In this document: positions 10,361 to 21,875 of the stretch, piece after piece
Layout: every line of letters begins with the position of its first letter
Position numbering within the stretch: the stretch's first letter is position 1
Origin: Mycocentrospora acerina
Taxonomy: Eukaryota > Ascomycota > Dothideomycetes > Pleosporales
Assembly (NCBI GenBank): GCA_022701365.1
Contig: JAKUHH010000167.1
Location: 372,001 to 436,000, forward strand
Length of the DNA: 64,000 nucleotides
Direction: 5' to 3'
Notes under the pieces: model-generated
Databases searched by the model: none
Told to the model about the DNA's origin: nothing
Seen by the model: only the letters and a program-made list of their open reading frames with translations
Translations under genes and position numbers: made by a program

Positions 10361-12691
10361 TCATCGGTGCATTCCGCCTGCACCAGCCTTGATTTCTTTC
10401 TTCATCTCATCGAGCTGCTTGTGCATCTTCAGCAGACTGCTTCTCTGCATCTCTGTCGGTGGCTTCTCCGCCTCAGTCAGCTGCCAGTACAACTCCTCAT
10501 ATTTTTTGTAGTACTTCTGGAATTTCTGAGATAGCTCGACCGTCTGGCGGAAGCTCAAGCTTGTGGTGGGCGAGGTGGTGGAAGTGGAAGACGCGCCTGG
10601 TGACGCCTGAGAGTTGTTGTGGTGGTAGCGTGACGCAAGTCCTGTATCGATGTTGTTGATCTTGCGCACCTTTGTGGTGTTGTTGGGCGTGTTGGAGGAG
10701 GACGATTCGTTCGACTTGCGCTTGAGGGAGATGCTACTTGAAGGAGTGGAGTTGTTAAGCCTGCCATTGTTGCCAGAGGAAGAGTGGTTTGGCGTCGAAC
10801 GGTCGAGCTGAGACTTCTTCAGTGCCAGGCTATGATTGTGGATGTCACTGCCGATGTCGTTTGCCTTGCGCTTGAGCGAACGATCCGAGTTGCCTGAAGA
10901 AATCTTGGCAGGCGAAGGAGCGGCGGCGAGTGCCTTGTGGACAGGGTGATTGTCCTCGAAGTCACTCGCATTGACTGGTGGGGAGGCAGAAAGAGGAGAC
11001 GGGTTCTTTGGCTTGGTGTTGATGGGCATTGTAGGCCTGACTGGCCTTACCGGGTGGTTCCGGTTGATGTCGCGCGATGACATCTTGGGCCTCACTCGTG
11101 GAGTGGAGTTGTTGTCGGAACCAGGTGCCTTTTTTGTGCGAACCTTGGTAGGGTCGGAGGGTGGAGTGTCGCGGTGAGTAGTTGCGACAGGTTTAGTAGC
11201 AGAAGTGGTGGCTGGGAGAGTTGTCGAAGTTCGCGAGGGCTCGACCTTCACTTCCCTGATCTTTGGCAGCTCCCTGACCAGCTTTGCCTTCACTACCTTC
11301 ATAGGCTTGATGTCGGAGTCCTTTGCCGTCTTCATCTTCCTTTCGACGACCTTATCGTCAGCCTTTTTCGGGGCAGCCTTCTTCTTGGTGAGGTCTGATA
11401 TCTTCTGCATTGGCGTCGAGGACTTGGGCTTAGCCTCAACGGCCTTGACCTTTGAGCGCGACAGGCATTTACCCTGGCCTCGCTCTTCACGCGGCAGCAG
11501 GATCTGCCAAAGCTTGTCGTCTTTTGCTAGGCGCAGACGATCAAACGCCTTGATCGCACTCTCGATTGCCTCATCTCGGTCCTCGGCGCTGTATGGGAAC
11601 TTCCAAGGATTGATATCGTGAAAGGACTTGTCCGTCAGCTGCCACTTGTCCGTCTCCTGAAAAGAGCGCTTGGCAATCTTGGGCAGGAGGTCGCGCACGT
11701 TGGCAGCAGACGTGCGGCACGACGCCGCCAGAGAGGCTTCTGTGGCGGGTTGCTTAGCAAGTAGATGAATGAGGGGGACACGAAGCGCAGTGAGAATGGC
11801 TTCGTGGGTGCTGCCGGGCTGCGAGGTGGGCGGCCGCTTGTGCATGGGCGAGGAGGGAGTGTTGAGCAGCGGTGAGCCGACTCTGGAAGGGGCGAGGTGT
11901 TTGAACCCTGACGATGGGAAGCGACGATGGCCAGAGGCGCGGCTGGAGGTCGCGTCGCCGACGATGGTCCTGAAGCGCAGCATTGTCAGTCCACATGTAC
12001 ACAATCAATTCGCAACGGTCTACTGCATGCAGTGCGAGAGGGCAGAGCAAGGGCGCTCGAGTATCGCGACTCATTGCCAGAGATGTTGGGGCCGCCAGGG
12101 GACACCAGGGAGGCATACTTGTTGGCTTCCCTAACCTCTGAAATCGCCGCCATGTTGTATCGGAGCTGCTCGAGGGCCGAGTCGACGCCTGCGGTGACAT
12201 CCTCGGCCTTTTGCACCGTCAGACTGTGGTTGATGAGGCCTGCGAATGCGAGAGTGTCGTCGTCGTCATCATCGTCGCCAGCAGTCCCGTTGGACCTGTA
12301 CAGTTCGTGGCGGTATGTCTCTGTGCTGCTCTGCAGCACGTGCGTCTTGTTGCCGTATTTGAGTTGCTGTGGTGGTGTTGGTTAGCCAGGGCTGCTCGCT
12401 CCTCATTTCAATTTCCCCGAGTCGCGACAGGGAGCAGCAGCAACAACAAGACCAGCTTGAGGGTGCATGGCAAGCTCTAGGGGAGAGGTGCACACATACA
12501 GGAGTGCGTCCAAAGAAAATCTGCGGCAGCTTCCCGCTCAACGCGCTCTCGAGGACTTGGTCGATTACATCCTGGGGTATTTCTATCTGCATGGCCTGCA
12601 CGGGCGAGAAGACGGCATCCCTGGACGCCATGTCGCCGTCGGGAGCTCCAACGAGGGCAATGCCCCGGGGGAAATTCTTGGTGGCTGCCAT
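10361..12691 (-). CDS. ELL1: RNA polymerase II elongation factor ELL-like protein
   Basis: Three exons, 12691-12500, 12366-12119 and 11969-10361, give 682 residues; introns are 133 and 149 nt. The start CCATGG at 12691 has good context. The N-terminal part has ELL-domain hallmarks: HVLQSSTETYRHELYRS, then FAGLINHSLTVQKAEDVTAG at about residues 75-125, then the winged-helix-like segment with HLLAKQPATEASLAASCRTS. A long, disordered Lys/Ser/Pro-rich linker follows. The last 70 residues (FQKYYKKYEELYWQLTEAEK) form a coiled coil like the occludin/ELL homology domain. ELL proteins stimulate Pol II elongation as part of a super-elongation-type complex in the nucleus. Both the N and C modules are present, so the gene looks complete. 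The symbol follows the fission-yeast name. Confidence 0.87.
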
Positions 12692-15600
12692 GGTGCGTGT
12701 GATGGCGAGCTGTCCAAAAAAAGGTGGATCGAGGTGTTTGCTCACACCCGGATGTCGTCAACGGGAGCAATGCATGGGGAGAGCACCCAGGCACTGAGCA
12801 GCAAGCAGGCAGCGCAGACAGGCACAGGCAGAGGCAGAGGCCCGTCGCAGGAGCTTCTGGAGGCGGGCGGGCGTTGGCAAGCTCGAGGGTGGTGGAGAGA
12901 GCAGACAAAGGACTCGGTCGGGGGACTCTCAGGCAGGTCAGACTGTCATAGCGCTCTGGTCCCGGAATCCAGCGAACAAGCGTGCACGGGTAACTAGAGG
13001 TACGATGCTGAAACGATTGGTTGTCAGGGACAAAATGCGAGGAGGCTCAGTCAACACGCTCGATGCACAACGACGGGCAAGCAGCAGCAGGCAAGGTGAG
13101 GAGAAGAGCAGATGGGCAGGCAAAGTGGCTGCCGAGCGAGCTGCGAAGTTGGGCGAGCATGCATGCCGTGAGCGCGGTGGACCGACCAAGCGCGGTCGAG
13201 CCATGGACTGGAGCGCATCGAACGATTACGCCTGGAGGCCCGCAGGCGGTACCTCGTGCTACCCGCCCTCTGCCTGCGCGGCATCTCCTCGACCTCCGCC
13301 GGTGCCTTTTGCTATATTAACACAGCCCTCGCCCGCCGCAGTGAGGCCTTGTTTGGCACTCTCCGACTGCCTCTGTTTCTGGCCGTCTGTTTCTTGTTTT
13401 TGGCTTCTCGTTTATGGTTTCTCGTGACCCATGTCTTATCGTCTGTCCTCTGTTTCTCGGTGCCGCGCCCACTGCTGACGATGCTTGCTGAGCACCTGCA
13501 GGGTGCAGCCCAGACCGGGTAGCTTCATCATCACTCGTGGCAGCCGCCGAGAGCAAATGGCTCTGCGTTGAAAACCGATTGCGGCGGATGGTGGGTGCCG
13601 AGCCTAGCCTGTCCAGGCCGCCTCGCGCATGGGTTGGCGTACCTGCCTCGCGCACTCTGTGTGCAACGTCCGAGGCGGCCATTCTCGCTCGGCCCTGCCA
13701 TGGGCCATAGTCGCCTGTCCGTAGTCCATAGTCCTTGATCCGTAGTCCACCGTCCACCGCCTGCTCTCCTCATGCCTGGCCTGCCCAGCCCTTTCCAGAG
13801 GGCAGCAAAAAGCAGCGCCGCTGGAGACGTGAGGCTGGAGCCATCGCGTCACCCGCCCGCGTTGTCATCCGGCGCGGCGGGTTCACATCGGTGAGGTTAG
13901 GTGGGCTTCATCGGGACGCGTGCCATGGAAACCAGGCCTATTTTGGTGCAGCCCTTACCTGCGGGAGCCCCGCACCTCTACGGAACAATCTGGAATTATG
14001 GGACTTGCTCGTTGGCGACCCGACTGCCTACATAGTACATGGCAGAGTGGGACGTTTCCGAGTCGACATACAACACAGAGTGACGGTGAACAGCGCATCA
14101 CTCTGCCGTGTTCCTGGCCGCTTGCACATCCACGCCCCCCAACCCCACGCCAACCAGACGGCGGCCGCCAAACCCCACTTCCCAGCTTTCACCAAGCAAT
14201 GCCGATGAGGGGACCGCCAGAGAGGACAAGGTTGTCTGCCGTCTGCAGCGTCAAGCGAAAAGGCATGCACTAAGCACAAGCTAGAAACTCATCCATCCCA
14301 AAAGCTGCGCGTTGTCCTGATTACTCCGTCCCATGGCAGAATGTATGCTGACTTGCATATTTCTCTGCAAAACTCTTTGTTCGCGAGCGAACAATCCTCA
14401 GCTCAGGCTCGATCAATACCCACTGGCAAAACACAACCAGTGTGGTGTGGCCAGAGCCCTGAGAATGCAGAATGCGTCACTTGATGTGAATCACCTGTCA
14501 ATTTGTGGAAGGTGCCCGGCACACAATTTACAACAACATCCTGGGCCCGACCCCGCCTGTTGATATATATTAACTATGCGAACTGGTCGCGGGGTACATA
14601 GATGAGTTACCGCAAACTACACCAGTCATCAAAGGCGCAGGAACCACGAGTGCATGATTGCTGTTCTTTTGCGCCCTTCTGTGCTCTGGTGCTCAACTAC
14701 TCAACACTTCCCAGCAGAACACCATGAGGCTGGGCTGGCAGCCGATGGACGGACGCTACAATCACGTAAGCCAAGGGCCGTGTGCCGCCACCTGACATAC
14801 CTTTGTGTCTAACATGGCGCCTCCACCAAATCTGCCCAGATCATGAGGCTGATCGTGCGCCTCTCCACTCACACCTCTTTTTGCTTTTTGCCTGTTGCTT
14901 TGAGTAGAGGCTGCTGTGTCGCCTTGTGTGGCTGGCTGTCCTGGAGCCGTTTCATCGTTGATGCATCGCACGCGCCATGTTGAGTACGATGAAAACGAAT
15001 TCCTGACAAGTCTTGACGTATGTCTTATATTGCCATTATTTCACCGGCCTGAACGCCCTTGACCATTCCCAACCTGACGCGAACATGTCTCCCGTCTGAG
15101 CCAGCGGCTTTTTTTGCTATTTCCTCGTACAAAAACTTTTGTGTCATTTCTCCTGCATGGCCAGTTCAATGGCTGGAAGAACTTTCGTTTTTCCAAGGGG
15201 TTTGAGGTTTAATTCTCCTGCCGATGATCTTCGCCGACTGGTCTATTTCAATGAATACGAAATGGTTCCTGGCCCGTCGCCCCGATGCCCTTGTTTTCCT
15301 TGCTTCTCCGAGAGTATTGCATTGGGTTTAATGATTCACTTCTCTTGTTGTGCATGGCTCTGTGGTGAGCTAGTTGATCAATCATCTTGATGGTTATGGT
15401 GCGGTGAACTAGCTGATCAATCATCTTCATAGTTATGGTGTGTTGAACTAGTTGATCAATCATCTTCATGGTTATGCCGTGGTGGGAGAACAGGGAACAT
15501 GGTGTCCTACAAGGGGAGAGACTGTGTACGCTGACTGATGTTTAACCTTCGACTCCGTTATTCTCACCGTCCATTAATGGAGACAGGGCATGCCTGCATT

Positions 15601-16242
15601 TCTAATAGGGGCTGAGCGAAGCATCGCAACGCTGTGTGAAAAGATATTTCCCATACACTTGGAAATTCAGTCGCTCTCACACTGAACAGTTTCACAAACA
15701 TCTTGCACACATGCGAGGTCTACTGTCGCTTACACTTATATCGTTGGGCGGCGGCTTGGTGTTAGGAAATGGCATCGGTCACAGCTTTGTATGCAGATAA
15801 ACCATGCCTGGCCACGTAACTTCCATGCCTCTCTCACCTCTTCTACATCCATTTACACTCTTCACATTGACCAACAATATTCCAGCGGTATTCCAAAGTC
15901 TGTCGCCAAATCTCTGTGAAGAAGCGCGTTGTTCCAACGTGTCGATCGGTCAAGCGCGATCGGCGCACATGCAGGGACCCCACGCGACTCGTTTCCGGGG
16001 CAGACAGACGCAGGGACTGTAAACACAAAACACCGTTGCTGTTCGTCTGCACCCTCCTTTAGACACAACATACGACCGCGAGACGAGACCAGACGACACG
16101 ACGACTTGATCCTACGATTTCTGACTTTGGGCCTACGTTTACTCGCAGTTGTTGTGGTTTTGGAACATTCTTCTTCTTGTCGAGACATACAGTTGGACTT
16201 TGGATATCTTCACGAGCAGCAATATAGACGAGGTCGGCTATA
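12692..16242. other. 3.5-kb intergenic region
   Basis: GC-rich at its left end and more mixed to the right. Open frames occur on several strands but have no family resemblance and no splice logic. It contains GACTAYGGA-like short repeats (13700-13760), a three-copy 39-bp repeat (15361-15477) and, towards 16.2 kb, the promoter of the E2 gene. An MCB-like ACGCGA lies at 15982-15987. Confidence 0.4.
15361..15477. repeat. Tandem repeat, three copies of a 39-bp unit
   Basis: Copies at 15361-15399, 15400-15438 and 15439-15477 differ at a few positions. Each contains TGATCAATCATCTT followed by a GGTTATGG-like end. There are no spacers, so this is a minisatellite. Confidence 0.93.
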
Positions 16243-16879
16243 ATGGCTCTTAACAGTGGTAATACGACAGTCACGCAGCGGTTAGTGCTATTCACCCCTT
16301 CATACCACATAGCTCTGTAGCATACCGGTCTCCCTTGCCCATCCTCTAGTCCTCTCACGTCTCCCCAGCTAACACGCCCCTCAGCCTCCAGAAGGAACTC
16401 ATGGACATTATGACCAAGCCCACTCCTGGCATAACTGCTTTCCCAGACACCGAAAACATGACTCTCTGGACCGCTACCATCGACGGCCCCGCCGACACCC
16501 CCTACGCCTCGCTCGTCTTCAAACTCAGCATGGAGTTCGCAAACACATACCCCTACTCCCCACCCACGGTGCTCTTCAAGACACCCATCTACCACCCCAA
16601 TGTCGACTTTAGCGGCAGGATCTGCCTCGATATCTTGAAGGACAAGTGGAGCGCAGTGTACAACATCGGGACGGTTCTGTTGAGCTTGCAGAGTTTGTTG
16701 GGTGAGCCAAATAAGTAAGTGTATCTGTGTATGGGAACGGCATAGGGAATACGGGGCTAACAGAATGCAGCTCGAGTCCACTGAATGGTCAGGCAGCGGA
16801 GTTGTGGGATCAGGATAAGGCCGAATATCAACGCTTGGTTCTTGCGCGCCATAAGACGCCTGAGGAGTTGGACGCTTGA
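16243..16879 (+). CDS. ubc11: Ubiquitin-conjugating enzyme E2, UBE2C (Ubc11/UbcH10) type
   Basis: Three exons, 16243-16280, 16385-16714 and 16771-16879, give 158 residues, the normal E2 core length. The introns are 104 and 56 nt (donors GTTAGT and GTAAGT). Residues 83-85 are the HPN motif and Cys93 in GRICLDILKDKWSA is the catalytic cysteine that carries ubiquitin as a thioester. GITAFP near the N-terminus and ICLDILKDKWSAVY, LLSLQSLLGEPN and SPLNGQAAELW match the UBE2C subclass. UBE2C is the priming E2 of the anaphase-promoting complex and drives cyclin degradation at mitotic exit. An ACGCGA box about 256 bp upstream resembles an MBF site and could give cell-cycle control; that is inference. 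All catalytic residues are intact. Confidence 0.93.
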
Positions 16880-17213
16880 GTGACGATCAACTCTGAGGGG
16901 GCTGTGTCATCCGACTATTGATATCGGATGGCTAGGCAAATGTAACACTTGTTTCTTCTCCCAGTCTCGAATGACATGCATGTGGCATATTACATGCAGA
17001 CATATTGGCGTTGGATGGGTGGATCGTGGCATTTTCTGGCGCGTTGGTCTCCTACATTATGAATTCAGATGAACACTACCTGGAGTATTTTCGTGCCAAT
17101 AGTCCTTCATATTTCTACATGTGATGCTCACTCAAGACTCATACTAACACACACACGCATAGACAGAGATCCACCCATTCAAACAACCAACAACCATGCA
17201 CCATATCCAACAA
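16880..17213. other. Intergenic, convergent 3' ends
   Basis: 3' flanks of the E2 gene (+) and of the next gene (-). Nothing else seen. Confidence 0.5.
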
Positions 17214-18041
17214 TCACCCGCTCACCACCCTCCTCTCAAGACTACACCTCAACACCCTCTTCGTCTCTGAAATCTCCCAATCTTTCAACCGATCGTCCTC
17301 CCTATCCCAATACACCGCCCACCCAAACCCGCCCTTCTCCTCCTCCACAGCAACGAGGCACTCCTCCCCTTCAAGCGTCAACCCCTGCTCATCATCCTCT
17401 GTCCAATCCCACGGCCCAACCGTGTGTTTACGCGCCTCCAGACGAGGGGCGTAGCGCACTTCGCGCGTTTGGTTGTCAGCATATACCCAGTTTAGCTTTT
17501 GCTTTTGCTTTTGCTTTGAATTAGAGGGAGCCGCCGCCGCCGACGACGATGATGATGATGATGGGGACGGGGGGACGGTGCTGACGAGGCCAAGGAGCGG
17601 GGGCGAGGGGATGGCACGGTGCGGGAGGTCTTCCGCTGGGAAGGGGAGGTAGAAGCCTGTGAATGGATGGGGGGTGCTTCCGCTATCGGGATCGCGGGCT
17701 GGGAGGTTGGTTTTTGGGTCTTTGGGCCAGAGACGGAGCTTTTTTTTTTGCAATGTTGGTTAAGGTTGTCATGTGTGAGAGTGTGTGGGTGGGTGGGTGT
17801 GCTTTCTTGAAGAAAGGTGTGGTGCTGTTGGGGGAGAAGTAAGTACCTTGCCATCTTTTAAGATGACGATTGCGTTGTGGACTTCGTCTTTCTTCTTGGA
17901 TTTCGCGTCGCAGTATACGTCTAGGTAGAAGGGTTGCTGGCGCTCGGGAGCCTCGGCTTCATCGTCGAGGATGCGTTGTTGGTGGACGGCTTCGTTTGCG
18001 CCAATGGCGGTGGGGATTCCGGCGAGGAGGAGGAGGTCCAT
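17214..18041 (-). CDS. Conserved-looking fungal protein of unknown function
   Basis: Two exons, 18041-17847 and 17738-17214, give 239 residues. The 108-nt intron runs from GTACTT to an acceptor directly after a poly-A run, and splicing joins AIVILKDGK to LRLWPKDPKTN in phase. The N-terminus has MDLLLLAGIPTAIGANEA, then FYLDVYCDAKSKKKDEVHNA. The middle has FTGFYLPFPAED and a Ser/Ala-rich linker, and the end has WVYADNQTREVRYAPRLEAR, WDWTEDDEQGLTLEGEE and GWAVYWDREDD. The strand-rich, Trp-containing pattern suggests a soluble beta domain. The alternating hydrophobic and charged segments look conserved, but I cannot name a characterised family. It converges on the E2 gene. Confidence 0.72.
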
Positions 18042-20198
18042 TGTTGGTTAGTTAGTGGTTGGCGTGCTGGTATTCAGGGAATGTGTCTGCGCAATTCGAG
18101 GACATGGTGAGCTGATTTGTTTGGTTTAAAAAGTTGGGAGTTGGTCATGGTGGAGGTGCGATGCTGTCATAGGTCGCGAGACTGCGGAGCTTGGGCCAGG
18201 ATTGTTGCAAGGGTCTGGGTTTGTTGCTCCTGGGATGACGGCTTTGTCAGGATGTTCATATTGTAGATCAAATGACATGTCTCTACGTTATCAAATGTAG
18301 TTTGCAATGATCCTTGAGTTGTAACTGATAGCTAAGCATGCCTCCAGTAGGCTTCCAACGCAAGATACTTTCTTCTACAGATTCACTCCAAGTACCAAAT
18401 AAATTTCTCTTGCTATTTTGAAAACGCTCTATACGCTACTCCTCTGCAATATGTTAGCGATTGTAGTAAACTTTCTTCCATTTGACGTTCAGATCTGGAG
18501 CGTCGACAGTCTGGAAGTCTTCAAAGCTGATAAAATGGTTACTGGTTTATTAGGTTCATAAGATCATGAAAGTCAAATGATCTGCCCCATGCCTCTGCTC
18601 TTATTACGTATTAAACTGCCCAATGTGGTATTGTGATGCGGAATATATTGCGTTCACACTTCCAAAAGCAAAGAGATTGAGTGATTGCAAGTAAACGCCA
18701 TAGCACTAGAAGTCCAACATATCGGTGCTGATCTATATCTTTCTAGTTCGTTCTTTCAGAATAGGCTTGGGTCCTATTATTAAAACCATACAGTTTTTAA
18801 CAAGCGAACATTACAATTCAAGCGAGGATGCAGATATGCTTCTAGCCTACGGTTGTAGTCGAACGATTTGCATATAATGAGCTGAATCTTGTGATTACTG
18901 ATTATACAAGAGGGATGTAATAGGGAAGATGTTCCTGTCCCAAGTAAGATGTTGCTTGTTATCCAATTGCGACAATGTTGATTTTTCCAAAATACGACCT
19001 TTGGGCCCAAGAAGAGGCGATATCTCGCTCCAGTCCACAGATATAGTACATGGTAGTATTTTAAAATTGCCACGCCTCATCCAACGTGTCAGTGTATCGG
19101 TACTTTTTCTCGACTTGTTGAATTCCATTTTAGCATCCCCCACAAGAAGACGACGACTATAGATTTGATATGATTCAGAATATCTAGCGTCTCCGATGAT
19201 ATAATATCTTGTTACAGTCAATCTACTGTTCTACGCTTGTTGACCCTATTCAGGTTCACTAGACTTATGTTAGTGGTGCTGATCAAGTGGGGTAGAGCTT
19301 CTGTCTGACTTTCAAGTTGCACACTTTAGTACAAGCCTATCGCTCAATAATTCGAACAACTGAGGTTTCACTTGAAGTTTACAATTCTAGATCAGACCTC
19401 AGGCAGAACTTTTGTTGGTGGTCGAGGTATCATCGATATACTTATCAAAATCGATCCGAGAGTTAAAATGAAAGAATTTATTGATACATCAAATTAACAA
19501 GCCTTAGTAATTAAGTACCCTCCAGCAATCATGACCACAATCCACCCCACGTTAATTGAGGTTTCATTTTTCTTTTCTGTTATAGTTTAGGTTGCAAATT
19601 CATCATATTGGCGTGCACAATATCACCGTAAGGTGTTGTTTCATAAGGAAAACTAGGAGGCAGATGTAAGGTTTAACTTTAAGTAAGCGTTTTCTAATCA
19701 GTGAAGTCTATTTGCTTTCTATTCTGATCTGCGTGGTTGGATTTTCATTTGAAATACATACTACATCTACACGCTTACTCTTCATTGAGAGTGAGTTGTG
19801 AGTGAGTATGCCCTCAAAACATGGTAGGTGGAGATTTACATCAATTTCTAATCTCTCTCAACACACTACCATAATTGGTGCACAGCTCATTCAGATTTTG
19901 TAAATGTGAACTAAGTTGGTGCTTCTTCCGTAATCCCTCAGTCTTTATCTCCTTCCACTTTGTCAACCACTCAGGTGCCACTGAATCATTAACACAACTT
20001 GATTACCAGCCCCTTCCTCGCATTGCTCTTGGTGCGTCGAGGGAAGAAGTCGCAGCGCAAGAGAACAACACTAGGTTGTGTTAGCATTTTTTTTGTTCAC
20101 AATAACATCAATCGTTGCATAACACATTATTCTATACGATACAGTCGCTAATTACTTCACTTACCTCTGTCGTCACTGTCCTCACTGTCATCACCATC
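18042..20198. other. AT-rich intergenic region
   Basis: Visibly AT-richer than the flanks from about 18.2 kb. No coding frame starts with ATG and resembles a known family. Some frames around 18.8-19.2 kb look faintly protein-like but lack a start and supporting motifs. It could hold decayed mobile-element sequence. Confidence 0.4.
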
Positions 20199-21875
20199 AT
20201 GTCAGACACCAAAAAGGGCAAGGAAAAGGTGGATGGCAAACTTGCAGCTGATATAGATGGCCTTGATGGATGGAAACGAGAGGCTCTATGGGCTTTCGTG
20301 GAATACACGGGCGTATCTGCCGGAGAATCTTTCGACTTACTCAAACAACTTGCCTTTAACTCGATTGTAGCCTATGAACAACTCACTCGAACCGGTCGTT
20401 TACCGAGGAGAGGTCGCGTTGACAGTGCCGGTAACAGCAGAAGCCCTTCACCAATACGGCAGTTGCCGGATACTACGTCTTTAATCCTTGGTTCAACCTT
20501 GATCAAAGATCTCGGTCCTGTTCAAAAAAAGAAGATGCTCGAAGTCGCAGAATTGATAGGATTTGAGCTGCCGCTGCCATTAGATATGACCTACGACGAT
20601 CTGAATGACCTGGTAGACGATGCAGAGATCACACCTTTGCAACGCACGAAAAAGAGCAGAGTGAGACTCTCCTTGAGCTCATCTGATAACGATGAACCCC
20701 TACCACGGAAACCAGCTTCACGGTTGCCAACACGATCCTTCTCCCCAAGCACTATCGCCTACGCTCGCGCTGCGACCGTCAGTACAAAGACCAGCTCTGA
20801 AAATCTCAACGCAGAAGAGATCATCCTTCAACCCATTTGTACGGATGCTCTAACCGACTCAAAGGAAGAAGAGCCAATTTTTCTGCCTCCTGATGCGAAG
20901 CGAAGGTGGTATGGTGGCTTCTTGGAACCCTGGTATAACTTTCAAGATAGCTTCTAGGAGGATGCCATTGAATTCTGGGATGACGCATACATTTGCGACG
21001 CTTTTGCTGAGATCAGAAAACACTCCATCAGCCCTCCTCGCGTGGCTGATGCCGCTCTTATGAACTCCTCTCAAGGACCCAAGTGGCTTGAGTCATATTT
21101 CCTACGCGAGGTGATTGAGGTGGTAGATGAGGTATGTAACAAGCTGTTGAAAACGGCTGTGTTACAGGAAGGTGATTTTCCAGACTATGTTGTCCTCGGA
21201 AAAGTTTCGCAAGAGGAAATCGAAAATGACGATATCGATTTCAAACCGACCTACGTTATTAGATCAAAGACCGGGTATGGATATGAACAAACACGGCTCA
21301 TCGGGCATGCAGAGTTCCTCGGGGGCAGACCTGGTGCTCTGACATGGGCGATAGAGCAGAGTAAGAACAACTTGTGGGGGAGCTTGAGAAGTGTGCTGGG
21401 TAAGTTCTTCATTCAAAATTATCAGTCTGCATACGCCACCTAAAAAGTCACGGAAACAATAAAAACTTGTAGGAGATTAACAGGGACAGGCGACATTGCG
21501 TATTACATGCTGATGGGTGAAATTCGCTTTGCCTTTGTCACCAGTTGCGACGAGACTATATTTCTCCGCTTGGATATCGAAAGTAGGCCAATGGGAGTAG
21601 ATTGGAAGAGGCAAAAGCCGAAAAAGCGCAACAAGTACAAATGGTCATACCCCAAGCTCTATTACTCCGATCCGGTCAAACACACGGATGTCTTCAGTGA
21701 AACGTTGGGAACACTATCGATTCGTTTGGCCCTGCTAGCTCTAATGTATGGGTCAATGGATACTAAGGATAGCTTGAAAGATAGCTGGCAATTGCCGCAG
21801 GAGACAGGAGTGGGGATGTCTGCGAACTATTTCGCATGGACTGATGCTGGGGCGAAGTGGGTGCCTCAATTGTAA
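20199..21875 (+). pseudogene. Hypothetical gene with one in-frame nonsense codon, possibly PD-(D/E)XK nuclease-like
   Basis: ATG at 20199 (MSDTKKGKEKVDG). Exon 1 would run to 21399 and exon 2 from 21490 to 21875, with a 90-nt intron (GTAAGT...ACAG). The frame is open throughout except for TAG at 20955-20957. Convincing protein continues after the stop (EDAIEFWDDAYICDAFAEIRK), and the splice at 21399/21490 joins SVL to GDIAYYMLMGEIRFAF in phase. No GT-AG pair of normal length removes the stop while keeping frame. The second half (KPTYVIRSKTGYGYEQT, LIGHAEFLGG, then a strand-rich segment ending ETIFLRLDIE) recalls the fungal restriction-endonuclease-like proteins often seen in multiple copies. 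That fold is a guess and the catalytic residues are not clear. Changing one base of CAG gives TAG, so this is a young lesion, or the residue could be read through. Confidence 0.6.

Noticed and set aside
13317..13757. Minus-strand frame with DYGL-like repeats
   Set aside because: Arises from short GACTAYGGA repeats; no supporting homology.
15361..15477. Possible CRISPR-like array
   Set aside because: The units are directly tandem without spacers, and the genome is eukaryotic.
16059..16781. 240-codon minus-strand frame
   Set aside because: Antisense to the clear UBE2C-type gene; no family resemblance.
18895..19221. Faintly protein-like minus-strand frame in the AT-rich island
   Set aside because: Starts at TTG, has no catalytic motif, and cannot be tied to a transposase.
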